The notes: a model not told the origin generated them from the letters alone. Shown: positions 1 through 12,837, counted from the first letter of the stretch. The stretch: 64,000 bases of DNA from Homarus americanus (GCF_018991925.1 NW_024732415.1:1341526-1405525); one strand, 5' to 3'. Numbers and translations are program-made.

Positions 1-102
1 TATCAGCTAGAATGTATTACACTAATAAATTTTTGTGGGGGCAGAATGATGCAAGTGTGATTTTTTAATGGTTGTATTTAATCGTCCTCTTATACACCAT
101 AG

Positions 103-3100
103 GAAGCGAGGCACGGATCAAGGCAAGTCCTCCCGCAGCGGCACCAGGAAGAGAAGACACTCGAGATCGCCGACTCCTCCACCCGGCCATCACCCGGACT
201 CACAGTCGAGGAGCTCACACAGTCGCCACGGACCTCGTAGACGATCTCGGTCTAGACACAGATCGCCAAGGTCGCCCATTAGAAGGTATGATGTTTGTGA
301 TATTTTATATATTTTTTTTATCTGGTACACATTGCATCCTGTGCCATTACAGTCTACTGATACTGTACACCTTTTATTATGTCAGGCACCATGTTGTTAT
401 TTTCTTCTGATTTGCCACCAATCATCATGTAAACACCAGCATTGGCTCTCAATTTGTATTAATGTTCATTGGTCTTTATAGGGTTTATGTCAAGTGCATC
501 TGTCTAAAATGATCACAGTCTAGATACATTAAATATTTGTTGCTTGGAGTCCTCATGGCAGGGTTATTCTTATGACCTATTTTATAAGTTCTGCCTAGTT
601 TTGTCTTCTTGGCAGCTGTTACATTTTGTAGGCTTTGATTTATTGATGGTTGTTAAATGAGAGGAAAGAAACTATGGCTATACATTTCCCAGCCCACATA
701 ACAACCACTAACCAGTCAACTTGTTTGATCTGTGACGGTTGCCAAGGAAGACAAGTGGAAAGAGCACAGTCAGTAGGTCAGTTCAGTTTAGTGGAAGTTT
801 GAAAGTTTACTGACAGAATGTTGTGAAGAACTAGAGCATCAGTTCTATTGTTTAAATACTGTAGGTACAGATGTAAGTATTAAGTTCATCTGTTTTGTGG
901 ACATGTTGAGTGGTGTACCCAAGATAGTCGCACCATAATCAACCTCATGTTCGTTAGGAGAAGTGTGCAGTGGTTTTATATTTAATGAAAAGTCTTTTTT
1001 CTACTTTCTGTACTGTACTCCTCTCCCACCTTTGTGTTGAGTGGATCAAGGGGTACAGAAACCTCAAATAAGGAGAAACGATAGTGATGTTTGAAGTTAG
1101 TACAAAGCTTTGTATTTTCTGTCGTTCCCAGTTCTGCTTTTCCCGGGCTAAAGTTATTCTTTTTCCTTCTATATCCTCTTAGTGATGTTGGAGATAGAAA
1201 TCATTTGTTTGTTCTGTATATATGTATTTCATCAAGATAATTCTCCCCCCAAAAATATTAGGGACAAATTTTAGTGTCATTTTGCCAGTGTTAGATACAA
1301 TGCCTTGCTGTGTTGGCCAGTTAGCCTCGTGTAAAATGATTTTGAATGCATGACATCAAATTTTTATCTGCCTGTTAATTTTAGGATTTGTTATGAAATA
1401 GTGGTGTCTGCTTGTCTCCGTCGTTCAGTTTTCTTTCTCACTTTCTGCTGTTAATGTTTCTTATATCATTTGAGCATCATACAAAACACAAACCTTTTTT
1501 TTGTGTGTTTGAAAGTGATGGCAACTGCTACCGTTTCATGGCGGAACACTTGAATGGTGAACACTTGAATGGTATAGTTTGTTTTGTTGTGAATTGTATC
1601 TCGTGCTTGACTTTGCTTTTCATTAAAAAAGAAAGTGATTACATGTTTACATCTACATATTATGTTAAACTTGAATGGTCACAGCATATCTTTGTTGTTC
1701 ATCATATTTGGTATTGTGTGAGTAGAACTTGTTCACTTTACTGTTCATTGCTGCAGGCACTTTACTGTTCACTGTTGCAGGCACTTTACTGTTCACTGCT
1801 GCAGGCACTTTACTGTTCACTGCTGCAGGCACTTTACTGTTTCATTCCTTATATCCAGGAAGGATAGATCGACCCAGCGCAGCAGCCACTCTTCAAGGAA
1901 AAGGGACTCTCCAGATGACCGCAGCAGACGTATTACGGAGAGAAAGTTACAGGAGTTTAGAGCAGCCGAAGCAAGAATCAGGGCCCAGCGCATAAACAAA
2001 GAGGTGAAGAGTTGTTGGGTTGCACTGTAATTAAAACTACTGGAGGCAGCTTTGTAAACTTAATTATTTGACTGCTTACATTACCTGCTGCTTCCATAGA
2101 GTTGGGAGATACAGAAATGGTTGTGTGTGTGTTAGGTTTGATGATAATTCAAACAGGTTACAATAAATTTTAACTAGATTGAGGGTTAGGTGAGCTAGAG
2201 GGAACTATTTAATTAACAAGAGGAGTTGGAAAATGGCAATTTAACTCCTTGTGTATGGGGTCCTCTCTGTCCTGTATGGTCTTGGGCAAATAGAGTATTA
2301 AAAGTAGCATCCCCATATGAAGGGGGTTAAGTGATGGTACTGTAGTTAAAAGGTGACTGAAAATACAATATTTACAAGACACGTGACAATGAGTTAAATA
2401 GGGATACTACCGTGGGCAAAATAGGTATTGTCGGTTTGGGTAGTACCCATAGGCAAGTAGGTACCGTGGGTGTGACTAGGTTAGGTAAGTATTTAATCTG
2501 CTGTAAGTAATCCTTTAGCTCTTGTCAGTTTATATAGGCTCAACTGTATGTTTTCATGTTTTTTCAAGATTAATTTTTTTTAGTAACACTTTGTTTTCTT
2601 TTAACAGATAGCTTATGAGAAGAATCCCGAGAGTTATCCCGACTACAATCACGAGTGGAAGAGGTTCTGGGAGCGTCGGTGCTTTGAACTGGAAGCACAA
2701 GGCATAGATCCATTTCAGTATGATTTTAAAAGTGAATGGGCTGACTATTGGCGTAAGCGTATCAAGGATCTGACGGCCAGTCGTTTTAAATCGAGTAGGG
2801 ATGCACTTTTGCAGAGGATGAATATGGATGATCCTGATTTGATTTTGAAGGAAGATATTGACAATAAGAAAGCCAGCGATAAAGGATCAAATTCAAAGTG
2901 GAATACCGAAAACCCAAAAGGGGAAGTAGTCAGTCGCATAGACAGATCCCCGAGTCCTTGGGAACAGGAGGGTGTTGTTGGTTCCACTGCTAAAAATCCT
3001 TCACCACCCAAGAATATAGAGTCGAGTGACATTGAACCGGCCAAAAGTTATGAGGAAGAATTTTCAGTTATAGGGACTTTAAAGATTCTTAATGAATTAG

Positions 3101-5313
3101 AAGACCAACTTGGTTCTTTTGGTCCTGCTATTACTATTCTTCTGGAGAAGGCTATTGAATGCAAAAAAAAAAGTGGGAATGCAATGGAGCTATTTAATGA
3201 TCCCGATAACTTGGTTCTGGTACGTTATGCAAGAGAGAAGTTGTCGTCGCAGGTTTCAGCGGGAATTTTAGGAGTTTCCGCATTAGTTCGCACTCAAATG
3301 GCTGTTGAAAGAGCAATGTGGGTTCAGTCAGAAGCTGAAAAACTATCCAACAAGGAGAAGTACCTTGGCTTAGATATTGCCAGCATTGCTAGAGCAACAT
3401 TGGGCAAAGATAAAATACAAATTGCCCAATTTATTGCCCAACATTTATTACAAGTCGGTAATTCTAATGCAAGTGAAGAAGATTTGCAGAACATTTTGAT
3501 TGCTGTTTCAGCTGCTCATTCTAAGATTATAATAGATCAAGCAACAAAACAAGCACAGAGTAGAACTAATGGTGTAGAGGCTACAGCAGACTCAACCCAG
3601 AGCTCACATCCAGTTAGTCCTTCAAAGGAAATTCCACAGAGAACATCCTCTACTTCCTCTGAAGCATCTCGAACACCTCAACCACTGTTCCCATCTGCCA
3701 CTCATAGTAGTGTTAGTAAGTCACCCCCTTCTGTAGGTGCTGGCTTGTCCCTCCTACAAACAGCATATGAAGAGGACGCTGTAAAGGATATGGGAAAATT
3801 ATCATTGGAAGACTTGCAATCGCTTTTGGCAAACTTCCGCTCTTTAGTGCCAGAGGAGCAACATGCTCTCACTGCTTATTTGAAAAAACTGGAAGCAACT
3901 GACAGTAAGAAAGTAATGAAGTTACGAGCAGAAATGCAGAAGAATGCAAAAAATTCATTGAAGAAAACACTGATCACGTCAAAGACTGTCAGTCTTCAGA
4001 AGCTGTCAATGAAGTTAACTAAAGATTTAGCAGTTAAAAACAATGTACAAAACCCCAGCACCAACATTTCAGCAAGTCAGCCACCTATTGGAGCCTCTCC
4101 ACAAACAAGTCAGCAACCTGCTGGAACTTCAACACCACAGCCAAGTCAGCAACCTGCTGGAGCCTCAACGCCACAGCCAAGTCAGCAACCTGTTGGAGCC
4201 TCGACACCACAGCCAAGTCAGCGACCTGCTGGAGCCTCGACACCACAGCCAAGTCAGCAACCTATTGGAGCCTCAACACCACAGCCAAGTCAACAACCTG
4301 TTAGAGCCTCTCCACAGTTAATTCAGCAACCTGCTGGAGCCTCAACACCACAGCCAAATCAACAACCTGCTGGAACCTATTCACCACAGCCAAATCAACA
4401 ACCAACTGGAACTTGTCCTCCACAGCTAAATCAACCTCCCAGAGCTTTTCCACCAAACCCATGTCCGCAATTTGCTGGAGGCTACCCACCACAGCTAAGT
4501 CAATACCCTCGCTCACAGCTGGGTCAACAGCCTGGTCACACACAGCCACAGACAAATCAGCAACCTCCTCGGGCATTTCCACCACGGCCAATGAATTTAG
4601 GGAGTGTAAATGCACCAGATTTATATAAGCAATCACTAATTAAAGGTTTCAGAGAAAATCAGTCAGTAGAACCTGCAAATCAGGAACCATTTGGCTATCA
4701 TGGAAGATCACAGTCTCCACGCAGCTTTCAAGGAAGATCACAATCTCCGCACAATTTTCAAGGAAGAACACGATCTCCACAAAATTTTCAAGGAAGATCA
4801 AAGTCTCCACTTAGTCTTACCGAAGCGCTTAAAGAATTTACGTGTCCAGATGATCGTCAGAACACTAATTCCATCACCAACGTGCCCTTTGGTAACAGGG
4901 AACAGAGTTACCTTGGGCCTGAAAGGCCATTCATGGACAGGGATTATTCATTAAAGAATTACAGAGAGTTTGGAGGCCAAGAATATAGAAGTAATGATTA
5001 CAGTAAACCATTTGAGCAAGGTGCATATGAGAGGCACAATACACCTGGTGGTTCACAAGGCTTTGACAGGCCGGGGAACATGGGCAGGCAAGACTACAGT
5101 GCAGATTATGACAGAACTTTCCCACCTCAAGGGGGTCCATTTACCAATAATCCTGCTCGACAATATGAAGATGAAATTTATGATGACCAACCTAAGTCTA
5201 ACTATGGACCACCTCTGCAGTTTCATTCAAGGGGGTTTAAAAATTCTTTCAGAGGGAGACCGCCTATGAGAGGACGCCCTGGGGGCCAACCGCACTATGA
5301 TCAGTCTTGGTAA
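103..5313 (+). CDS. Unrecognised RS-rich / Trp-motif / PQ-repeat nuclear-type protein (5' partial)
   Basis: Three exons: <103-285, 1859-2003, 2608-5313. Phases agree (2, then 0) and every junction has AG/GT. The gene begins upstream of the window; at least 1010 residues are visible, ending at TAA 5311-5313. Order in the visible protein: Arg/Ser-rich stretch (about 1-95) with RSRSP-type dipeptides; a short basic helix; a Trp/Tyr/Arg-rich conserved-looking block (110-164) with EWKRFWERR and FKSEWADYWRKR; a helical region (about 262-420); a Ser/Thr-Pro linker; Gln/Pro repeats of about 12 residues (about 601-720); four 10-residue FQGRSxSP repeats (808-846); and an RG-rich tail containing RGRPPMRGRPGG. 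RS plus RG composition suggests an RNA-binding or splicing-associated nuclear protein, but that is inference. I do not recognise the family. The last exon (2.7 kb) holds most of the protein. Exon structure is confident, function is not. Confidence 0.85.
1035..1085 (+). repeat. Dispersed repeat fragment (family D, copy 1)
   Basis: Contains GGATCAAGGGGTACAGAAAC followed by CTCAAATAAGG. Related stretches lie near 12838-12885, 39105-39180 and, on the minus strand, 57190-57290. They share the order GT(G)TT..GAT/TTAAGGGG-ACAG-AACCTC and a purine-rich tail. Probably a fragment of an interspersed repeat; class not determined. Confidence 0.5.
1741..1850 (+). repeat. 24-bp minisatellite just before an exon
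   Basis: About 4.5 nearly identical copies of a 24-bp unit (GCACTTTACTGTTCACTGCT plus GCAG). It ends 8 bp before the acceptor of the exon starting at 1859. Each unit brings a pyrimidine-containing stretch and a CAG, so the array adds several decoy acceptor-like sites upstream of the real one. Confidence 0.9.
4075..4440 (+). repeat. In-frame PQPSQQPAGAST coding repeat
   Basis: Within the last exon of the first gene, a 36-bp unit encoding roughly PQPSQQPAGAST is repeated about nine times, degrading towards its 3' end (Asn for Ser, Thr for Ala). The DNA units are nearly identical, so recent slippage or unequal exchange expanded a low-complexity Gln/Pro linker. Confidence 0.9.
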
Positions 5314-7192
5314 TTCTAGATGCTATTTTGAATCTACATTTCATAGATTTTATATACAATACATACTGTACCAAGCAATTTTACAGAAGGTAATTGTATT
5401 AAATGGTTATGTGTGGAATATAAGAGTTTGTTTGTTAAACCAATACAGTAATTCACTTTTGGTTATTTTTTTAAAGTGACACTTGCCAAATATTTAGGAC
5501 CAGACGTTAAACAAAAAAGGTATTTGGTTTATGTACAGGTGTATGCAATTGTAATTTTGATTGATAAAATGTAAATAATGTGCAACATATGGAGTTAAGA
5601 AAAATTATAAATTTATGTAAAGTTACACACTTTACTGTATCATAAGACTAGATTCCATTTATATTCATTGTTATAAGACAAAAGATATGTTATGTGATGT
5701 ATCATAAATGCTTTTTTAGTAAAAGTGAATTTTGAGTTTTGAGTTTTAGTGAATTGCTGCTACTTTCATATATATTTTTAACAGTGAAATAATGTAGTTC
5801 TTTGCATCTTAAAAGGAGGCTTAAGAGTTCATGTTGGGTAGGAAGAAATCTGCAATGGTCATGTGTACCAAAATTCTTCAAAATGTTGAACTCGATATCT
5901 AAAGACAGTTCTTCACCGGATTAATTCTTGAAGGTCATAGTGTCAGGGTTACTGGTATGTAAATAAATACCAAGAGTACTGAGTAACTTAAGACTGGCTG
6001 AATAGATATTAATTGAACACGTGTGACAATATATGAACATTTTTTTTTTATTGGGCACACCACATCCTTGTGCAAGGTGAAGCGTTTACAGCGCCCAACA
6101 GGGAAGGATGCTAAGTTCATGCTTGCTTTTATGTCTCATGAGTTAAGTGTGGTAGAAGCGGTACCGTTCTTGCCTCGCAAGCAAGATGTCACGGGTTGTT
6201 TGGACTTACTTCCTAGCCCCCATTAGTCCCTGTTCACCTAGCAGTAAAGTAGGTACCTGTTGTAAGTCGAAAGTTGCGAATTCGCATTCAGGGACAAGTT
6301 GTTGGAGCTTCCAATAACTTGATGACATAAACCACTGAACTTATTATGGTAACTTGTGTGGGCAAGGGGGTCAGGAAGTACACAACCAAGGGATTGTGGT
6401 GTGGGAAGAGGTAGTGCCCTGAAGGATGGTCAAGCTTAGTGCTCAGGGATTCACACAATGCAGGTAAATTTTGAAAATTAATAAAAAAAAGTTGAAACGC
6501 TTTGAAGTGAAGGACGTAATACAGGTTACGAAAGGCCTGGGAATCTCATTATTGAAAATTAAGATGACAAATGTTACAATTTTGTTATGTGTAATGTCCT
6601 GGTGGTGATCAAATTCAACCTATATAGGACGTACTGTATAATGAAAATGATGTTCAGCTTTTGTCTATAGAAGAGAGCTCCAAATTACGTGTAAGTTCAT
6701 AGAGGTCCAAACTGGTAGCATGAGGCAGAGTTAAATCTACTTATGATCTGCAATCAACTTGGTGATTGAACAGAAGGCGCGTCATCAAAGGCACCCACAC
6801 TGGTTATATGATAAATACCCCGAAGGGGGAATTATCGTAGAAAATTTAATAAAAAATATAAGAAACAGTTAGAATGGCATAAAAGGAAATACATTGAATT
6901 CTATCCTATATCATTGATGAAGTAAACGTTCATACCTGAGAAAAAATACATATACATTAATATTGTCTAACAAGGAGAAAAATAAGTAAAAATTACTTGA
7001 TAAATATAATTATAAAAATACATTCAAAGTAATTGGTTAGTTATGGATAATATGAGATACTGTAATACTTTTTTAATGGATGTGTGAATGTGACCCCAGT
7101 GTAAACAAGCCACAAGTCGGAGTGGTGAGGAGAGTGAGAGAACTTTTATTACCAAGTAGACAGATAATAACAGCTGCCTTCTTCACAACACA
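5314..7192. other. 3' UTR / intergenic between the RS-rich gene and THOC7
   Basis: No coding exon is seen here. The first few hundred bases are AT-rich and are probably the 3' UTR of the upstream gene; several AATAAA-like hexamers occur (for example near 5961) but I cannot choose among them. A tRNA-headed SINE remnant lies at 6138-6260. The THOC7 promoter and 5' UTR must lie in the right-hand part. Confidence 0.6.
6138..6260 (+). mobile_element. tRNA-headed SINE remnant
   Basis: TGGTAGAAGCG at about 6150-6160 fits the pol III A-box consensus exactly. It is followed by an anticodon-arm-like CTTGCCTCGCAAGCAAG and, at a tRNA-like distance, a decayed B-box (GGGTTGTTTGGAC). A body containing CTGTTCACCTAGCAGTAAAG follows. 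The order A box, stem, B box, unrelated body is that of a tRNA-derived SINE. The B box is damaged, so it is an old copy; the 3' end is not defined. Confidence 0.65.
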
Positions 7193-9165
7193 ATGGGGGA
7201 TGGTAAGTACTGCTATTCAAGAGCTACATGAACCAGTACAACTTGTTTATAACCTCAGATATATATATTTATAGAGCTTCAAAAATGGACAAAGTGAAGG
7301 GAAGAGTTAGGAAGCAAGATGAATATATATGAGGTTGTGTAGATCTTGCCACACATTTTTAGATTAAGAGATTACATTTTTACCACAACTGATAATATGA
7401 GAATGTCTGATAGGCTCTATGAAACTGTTGCACAAAGTTACTAAATTAAAAGTGTTGGTGGTGGTGGCTCGGAAGACCACTTATGGCTATCACCTCAGAG
7501 GTCAGTGAAGAATACCATTATAAAGTAAAATACAAAAGATTTTATTAAAGTTAAATTAAAAAATGAGGACAATACTGAACAAGAGAAGACTGGGAGGAAG
7601 AACTTGTGAGGTACATTGTATTATTGTATAGAGTGAAGAAAAAGTTGACTATGTGTATTATCGTAATTCTGATATTTTTTTTTTTTTTGTAATTTCCAGA
7701 AGAGATAATTAGGCGTCGGTTGATGATTGATGGAGATGGGACAGGTGATGCTCGAGTGATGATGATGTACATGAAACACTTCATTAAATGGTGTTCAACA
7801 GAGGAGTCTCCCCAGGAAAGGTATAACATCTGTTCACGATAAATGTTACGTGGTTAGGTTAGGTTAACTTCGGTTAGATTAGGTTTAAGGTTAGATTAGA
7901 CGAGGTTTAAGGTTAGGTTAGATTAGATCAGATCAAATATTACAAAGTCTAAGTACAAACAGGAGGTTGCTGAATAATAACAACATAATCGCTAAGAATG
8001 GTTACAAAATTTATTATCTTAGTTTTAATTTAATTGTATCTCTCTAAGGTTGACGTACATTTCCTGTGATTAGAATAAGTAATACAGTAGTTCTTTCATC
8101 GTGCTCCTGCCATTTGTCCTCTCCAGCCAGAACCAGTACGATCGACTCCTCACGCAGCTGGCGGCCATAGAGCACTCGTCCCTCAGGTGGAAGTCAATTG
8201 TTGACATGAACCAGGAAGAAATACAACACTACGAGCTGCTCAGGTAAATGTGTCCTATCTGTCTATATATATATCCTGTGTCCTGTCTGTCTGTCTATAT
8301 ATATCCTGTGTCCTGTCTGTCTGTCTCTTCTCTGATTTATGCTCGGTTTTACCTGTTGATGAGTTATTATTAGTAGTCATGAGGGGATAAACACAGTGAA
8401 ACCTCTTTATAATGGACTTATTTCCTCGTATAATCCATTTTATGGGAGTTTCACATCTAACGAACCCTCGATATAATGGACTTTCTTCTCTGTATAGTTC
8501 ATTAAATGGAGGTTTCGAGGTTACACTGTAAGTAGAAGTGCCAATTACTGGTTGATATGATACCTGGTAATGTAAAGAGCTTAATATATGACCATTGGTG
8601 GCTCATACATTATGTGGATTTATTGATTTTTCTTCTCGTGTTTATAGGGATGAGACCAGCACCAATGTAAAGGAAGCTTGCATTGCTATTGGCTCGGCAA
8701 AGCAAGAACTGGAGGAAGCTCGGCAAGTGCGGCGGAACAGGTTAGAATACGATGCACTGGCGAGGCTGATTAAGGAACACCCCCCTCGCTCCGACACGGC
8801 TAATAAGTTGGCTCATCTGACACAGCAGCTACATTCTCTTAAGGTGAGGTCGAGGAGTGTGGTGGTTCTTTGTTTACCAGTAGTGAAGGTGATAGTTTCC
8901 TGTTGATTGATTATTTTTATGATTTCCTTTGACTTTTTTTTTTTATACCTTACAGTCTAAGAGAGATCAGCTGGAGGAGAAGCTAACTCTACGACGCAAA
9001 CAGCTGCATGTTCTGGTTACGTCGCTACACGAACTCAAGCAAGCGTTACTCCACGATAATTCTCCTTCACGTGATGATGAGCCGTGTGTTATTGATGAAA
9101 TTATTGACCTGACAGCTGCCCCTGTTGCTGTAGATTTAACAAGTACATCAATGGACACATCTTAG
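7193..9165 (+). CDS. THOC7: THO complex subunit 7 (THOC7)
   Basis: Five exons: 7193-7202, 7700-7820, 8127-8243, 8648-8843, 8956-9165, phases 1, 2, 2, 0; 217 aa (vertebrate THOC7 is about 204). The first exon supplies only MGD plus one base, and joins to give EEIIRRRLMIDGDGTGDAR, the diagnostic N-terminus of the family. Further matches are FIKWC, VDMNQEEIQHYE, RRNRLEYDALARLI and LRRKQLHVLVTSLHEL. Long heptad-like helices (roughly residues 70-185) form the coiled coil by which THOC7 pairs with THOC5 in THO, which as part of TREX couples transcription to nuclear mRNA export. The C-terminal tail (after about 187) is acidic and Thr/Asp-rich and looks lineage-specific. A MITE and an AGGTT-rich tract sit in introns. 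Start chosen because it joins in phase to the conserved N-terminus. Confidence 0.96.
7852..7930 (+). repeat. AGGTT/TTAGG-rich degenerate tract in THOC7 intron 2
   Basis: Imperfect pentamer array of GGTTA/GATTA units beginning just after exon 2 of THOC7. Same pentamer as the arthropod telomere repeat, but strongly degenerated. Confidence 0.7.
8394..8528 (+). mobile_element. Short Tc1/pogo-type MITE (family A) in THOC7 intron 3
   Basis: Begins CAGTGAAACCTCTTTATAATGG and ends with the rough reverse complement (GGAGGTTTCGAGG...CACTG), followed by TA. Internal parts such as TTCACATCTAACGAACC and CGATATAATGGACTTTC recur in copies at 32551, 34131 and 53783. No coding capacity; non-autonomous. Confidence 0.85.
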
Positions 9166-9346
9166 GTAAACATAGGAACACAGTGTATATGTTTGAGACA
9201 AAGGAAGTGTATTTTACCTGTAATTTAGTCATTTTCAACTCTTTAGACCAAAGTGAAATCTGTTTTGTCTACTTTGTTGTTTTGACAAGAGTGAAATATT
9301 TAATTGATAGCATTAACCCCATATGTACGGATTCTTCTCCGAGTTG

Positions 9347-9352
9347 AATAAA
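9347..9352 (+). terminator. Candidate THOC7 polyadenylation signal
   Basis: AATAAA 182 bp after the THOC7 stop, the first canonical hexamer downstream. Position is seen; use is inferred. Confidence 0.5.
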
Positions 9353-11097
9353 ATAATCTGGCATTCGATAAATAAAATATTACAAGTGGTCCCCCCCCCC
9401 CCAGAAGTGAAGGGATTAATATATCAGATACTGTACAGGTGCAGTAAATGGTATCCCATAATATGGTCTTTGAATAACCATTTTTTTATATTTCCCAAAC
9501 ATAATTAACCAGTACTGTAGGTTAACTAAAAAAAAATAAAAAAATTGTAACTTACAGCCAGAGTACAAATACCTGTACAGGTAAACCCCATTTAATCCCT
9601 TCTCTTCGGTACACCTTTTTTAACATTTTATTTGGCATAAATTTGGCTAATGCCAGATGATTTTATTCAGCAGACAGAGATCCCTCCTAACCCATTACAG
9701 TAGTTAGGGTACAGTAACTTTGCTGAATGTACAGTAGTCTCACTAACATACTGTAGTTGACAAATTATAGTTTTACTGTTTTTTTTTCTGTATACTGTAT
9801 TAAACATTACCTCACTATATTGTACTTGGAAAATATGCAGTACAGTACAGTATATATTTTTTCAACCAAACTTGACACAACGTAGATACAGTACGCCCCA
9901 AGAATTAACTACTTACTGTGCACTCATTACATAGGTATGTCTTTACATCAATTTGCTGTGCATTTCACTATTATGTAGCTTCATTATTTCATCCTTTACA
10001 TCTGGTATTTTTTTGACACAACTTTGCTTCACAAAACTGGGAGGACAGAGGTGGATGTCTGATGACTCTCTTGGGAGATCCGAGACTGACTTTGTTTTGT
10101 CTCCTCCAGTGATCTACTGTTAATTTTAATTTAATTTGATATATTTTGTACATACAGTACTGTACAAATAAATACCGAATATATACAAAATTTTATATTG
10201 ATTCACTTTGTATATTCTTTTTTGGATAATGTTAATAGAGCTAAAAATGCCTGTTATGATAATACTGTACCTGCATATGAGAGGCAAAAGGTACCTCACA
10301 TAATTTTCACGGTAACATGTTCTGTACTACATTATGTGCACCTGTAATGTTGCAGTTATTTTATAATTAATGTACAGTACCGTGAGTATGAAGATTTCCA
10401 TTAAAAATGTTTAAATTTATGAACCATCATTTTTCTTAATTTAATAATATATTTCATCTGTATATAAATAAGGTTATTGACATCAAAATGAAAAACAACA
10501 ATCAGATCAACGAAATGTTTATTTTAATAGTTTACATAAAGCCCATTACCTGTATTTTATTTTTAAAAAGTAATATACACGTACTGTGCTCCTTTACGCA
10601 CTCACTCGTCAAATTTTAAAGCCTGCATCATATAATTACAAGAATAAATTAATAGAATATGGTGTTTTTATATAATTTACAATGATCTAATTTTTACACT
10701 ATTTGGCATTTTGTCTAGTCTATACTGTATGCAAATGTTTACAGAAAGGAAACATACCCATGAATGAACAGTGGTGAACATATGATGACCCAGACCACAG
10801 TACATTACTTATAAACTTCTCAAGTTTATGACAAGCATTTAAATAGGCAACTACCAAACAGAGAGGTACTACTGCCTGGGAAGATATTGGAAGCATAATG
10901 TGTTGTCTATGGTAGACCCTGTTGCCACATGGCATCACGAAAATTGTGACCAAGTCCCGGGTTGCTTATCTGACTTTCTGCCTCATTTACACACAATTGC
11001 AGGGTCTCATTGTTTCTCTTAACATTGACAACACAACATACATATATTGTTTCTCACTCTTGATCTTTTGTTTTATTTTATTTCTTCATGGTTCTTT

Positions 11098-11183
11098 ATT
11101 ATTATTATTATTGCATTGATGATGATATTATTATTATCGTTATTTTAATTTTGCTTATCTGAATTATTATTATTATAATTATA

Positions 11184-11226
<43 letters not shown>
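11098..11226 (+). repeat. (ATT)n microsatellite
   Basis: Long runs of ATT/TTA, interrupted once by a short irregular stretch, directly before a SINE-like tail at 11237. Microsatellites abutting retroposon ends are common. Confidence 0.9.
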
Positions 11227-11227
<1 letters not shown>

Positions 11228-11236
11228 ATTTTTGCC

Positions 11237-11301
11237 CCCTAGGCCCCGATGTGGGTCAGTGACTTGTGCCCGGGTGGGCTAATCCCTGTAAAAAAAAAAA
11301 A
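11237..11301 (+). mobile_element. SINE/LINE 3'-tail fragment with poly(A), copy 1
   Basis: GCCCCGATGTGGGTCAGTGA, then TTGTGCCCGGGTGGGCTAAT, CCCTGT and an A tract. A second copy with the same order and its own A tract is at 43747-43818. Two separated copies ending in poly(A) indicate retroposition; the 5' part is not identifiable. Confidence 0.75.
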
Positions 11302-12837
11302 AGTGCATGGATAGTGAAATCACATCAAATCAAAGCACTTCTATTAGAGCATTATTGGTGCAATGTTCACCTTGACACTGTAAGGTAATGTACTAACAAT
11401 CTAGTACCGTAGTTATAAAAAATGGACCTCAGGGATCGTTAAGTTGTTAATCTCGTCCATAGTCTTGTTGCCTTCCTTAACAATAAAACTAATTGTAGAT
11501 CTGTAAATATAAACTGTAAACTTTTAACAAAATGCCTAGAATAATGTATTTTTCTTCAATGATCTTTTGAGTTCTACTACATTCACACAAAATATAATAA
11601 TGGTGGATGATCAACTAATTTACACATTTTTAGTGATTTTTGCAATTGTAATGGCATCCAGGCAAGAGTGTGATGTTGTAATGATGCAATGAGAAGGTTT
11701 TATGTTTACCATTATGCAAGAAGTTAAATTTTTACCTAATTTACATGTGGGAGAGTAATGGTACCACAACCGTAACATTAAAGGCTGTTAAATTTTATGT
11801 TATTTGAGAACAGTGTATTTGTAGAAGGCTGCACAGAGTCAGTTCAGGCAACTTCAATTGGCTATAACTTACAACTAGTTTAAGGATTATTGTTTGTAGT
11901 AAAATGTAACTGTCAAACATTCTCTTAAGTTAATAAGATTAATTCTAAGTACAAATGGTTCAACTGTGTAGGTAAACAAACTGGGTGTTGCAAATAAAAC
12001 AATCTATTTCTATGATTGTGCCATGCTGTAATACATACTTCAAACTTAACATGATGAAGATGTTCTAAAAATGTTCCTCCTAAAATTAATATAAGCAAAT
12101 AGACAAATGAAAATATCAATGAAAGATGCAAAATAATCGTTGCCAGCATCCTTGTCCGAACTCTTGTACCTCAGTAATGAGTAATACATCTCACACTAAT
12201 GACCATCACCATCATCACTGTTTTACAGCCATTTTCCTTGCTTGCGTGGATAAGTGCTAAAATAAGTGCAACTTAATTATAATACTAAAATATAAGTTGA
12301 AGTCGGTGAATAAGTGAGGCTTGCATCACTTGCCCCCACTATGTACTTAGAGGAGTCATTTATCAGTTATGTAAGAATTATTAATTGAACAAAAATACTT
12401 AATACTGTAAGACTGAGTATAACCTTAACACAGTCAAACAAGTGCTCCAAGTTGTATCCAGTTTACAATTGCTGAACACATAATACAGTTCATTAACACT
12501 AAACAGATCCAATACCACAGATCCATGCATTAAATGTATCACTTATGAATACAAAGGACACATTATTAACAAAACTTCTTGAGATTCAGACAATTCTCTC
12601 AAAATATCCACATAATAATCTCATGTACACTGTACTGTATCAAAATTTAAAAATATATTAAAAATACATAAATGAATCTAATCATCTCAATAACTTAATC
12701 ATAAAATGTGAAGACAGTAGAAAACAAATGACAAATTAAAGATCAGAAATTTGTACCGAGTGTTGAAATTTCACCAATGGGACTGATGATAGTAGGGCTG
12801 AGATAATGTAATGTCTCTACTTCTGTCTTGTTTGTGT

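Noticed and set aside
1817..1999. 60-aa minus-strand ORF
   Set aside because: Shadow of the plus-strand exon 1859-2003, whose phase fits its neighbours.
4043..4636. Overlapping ORFs in both strands over the PQ repeat
   Set aside because: Out-of-frame and antisense readings of the in-frame repeat in the RS-rich gene.
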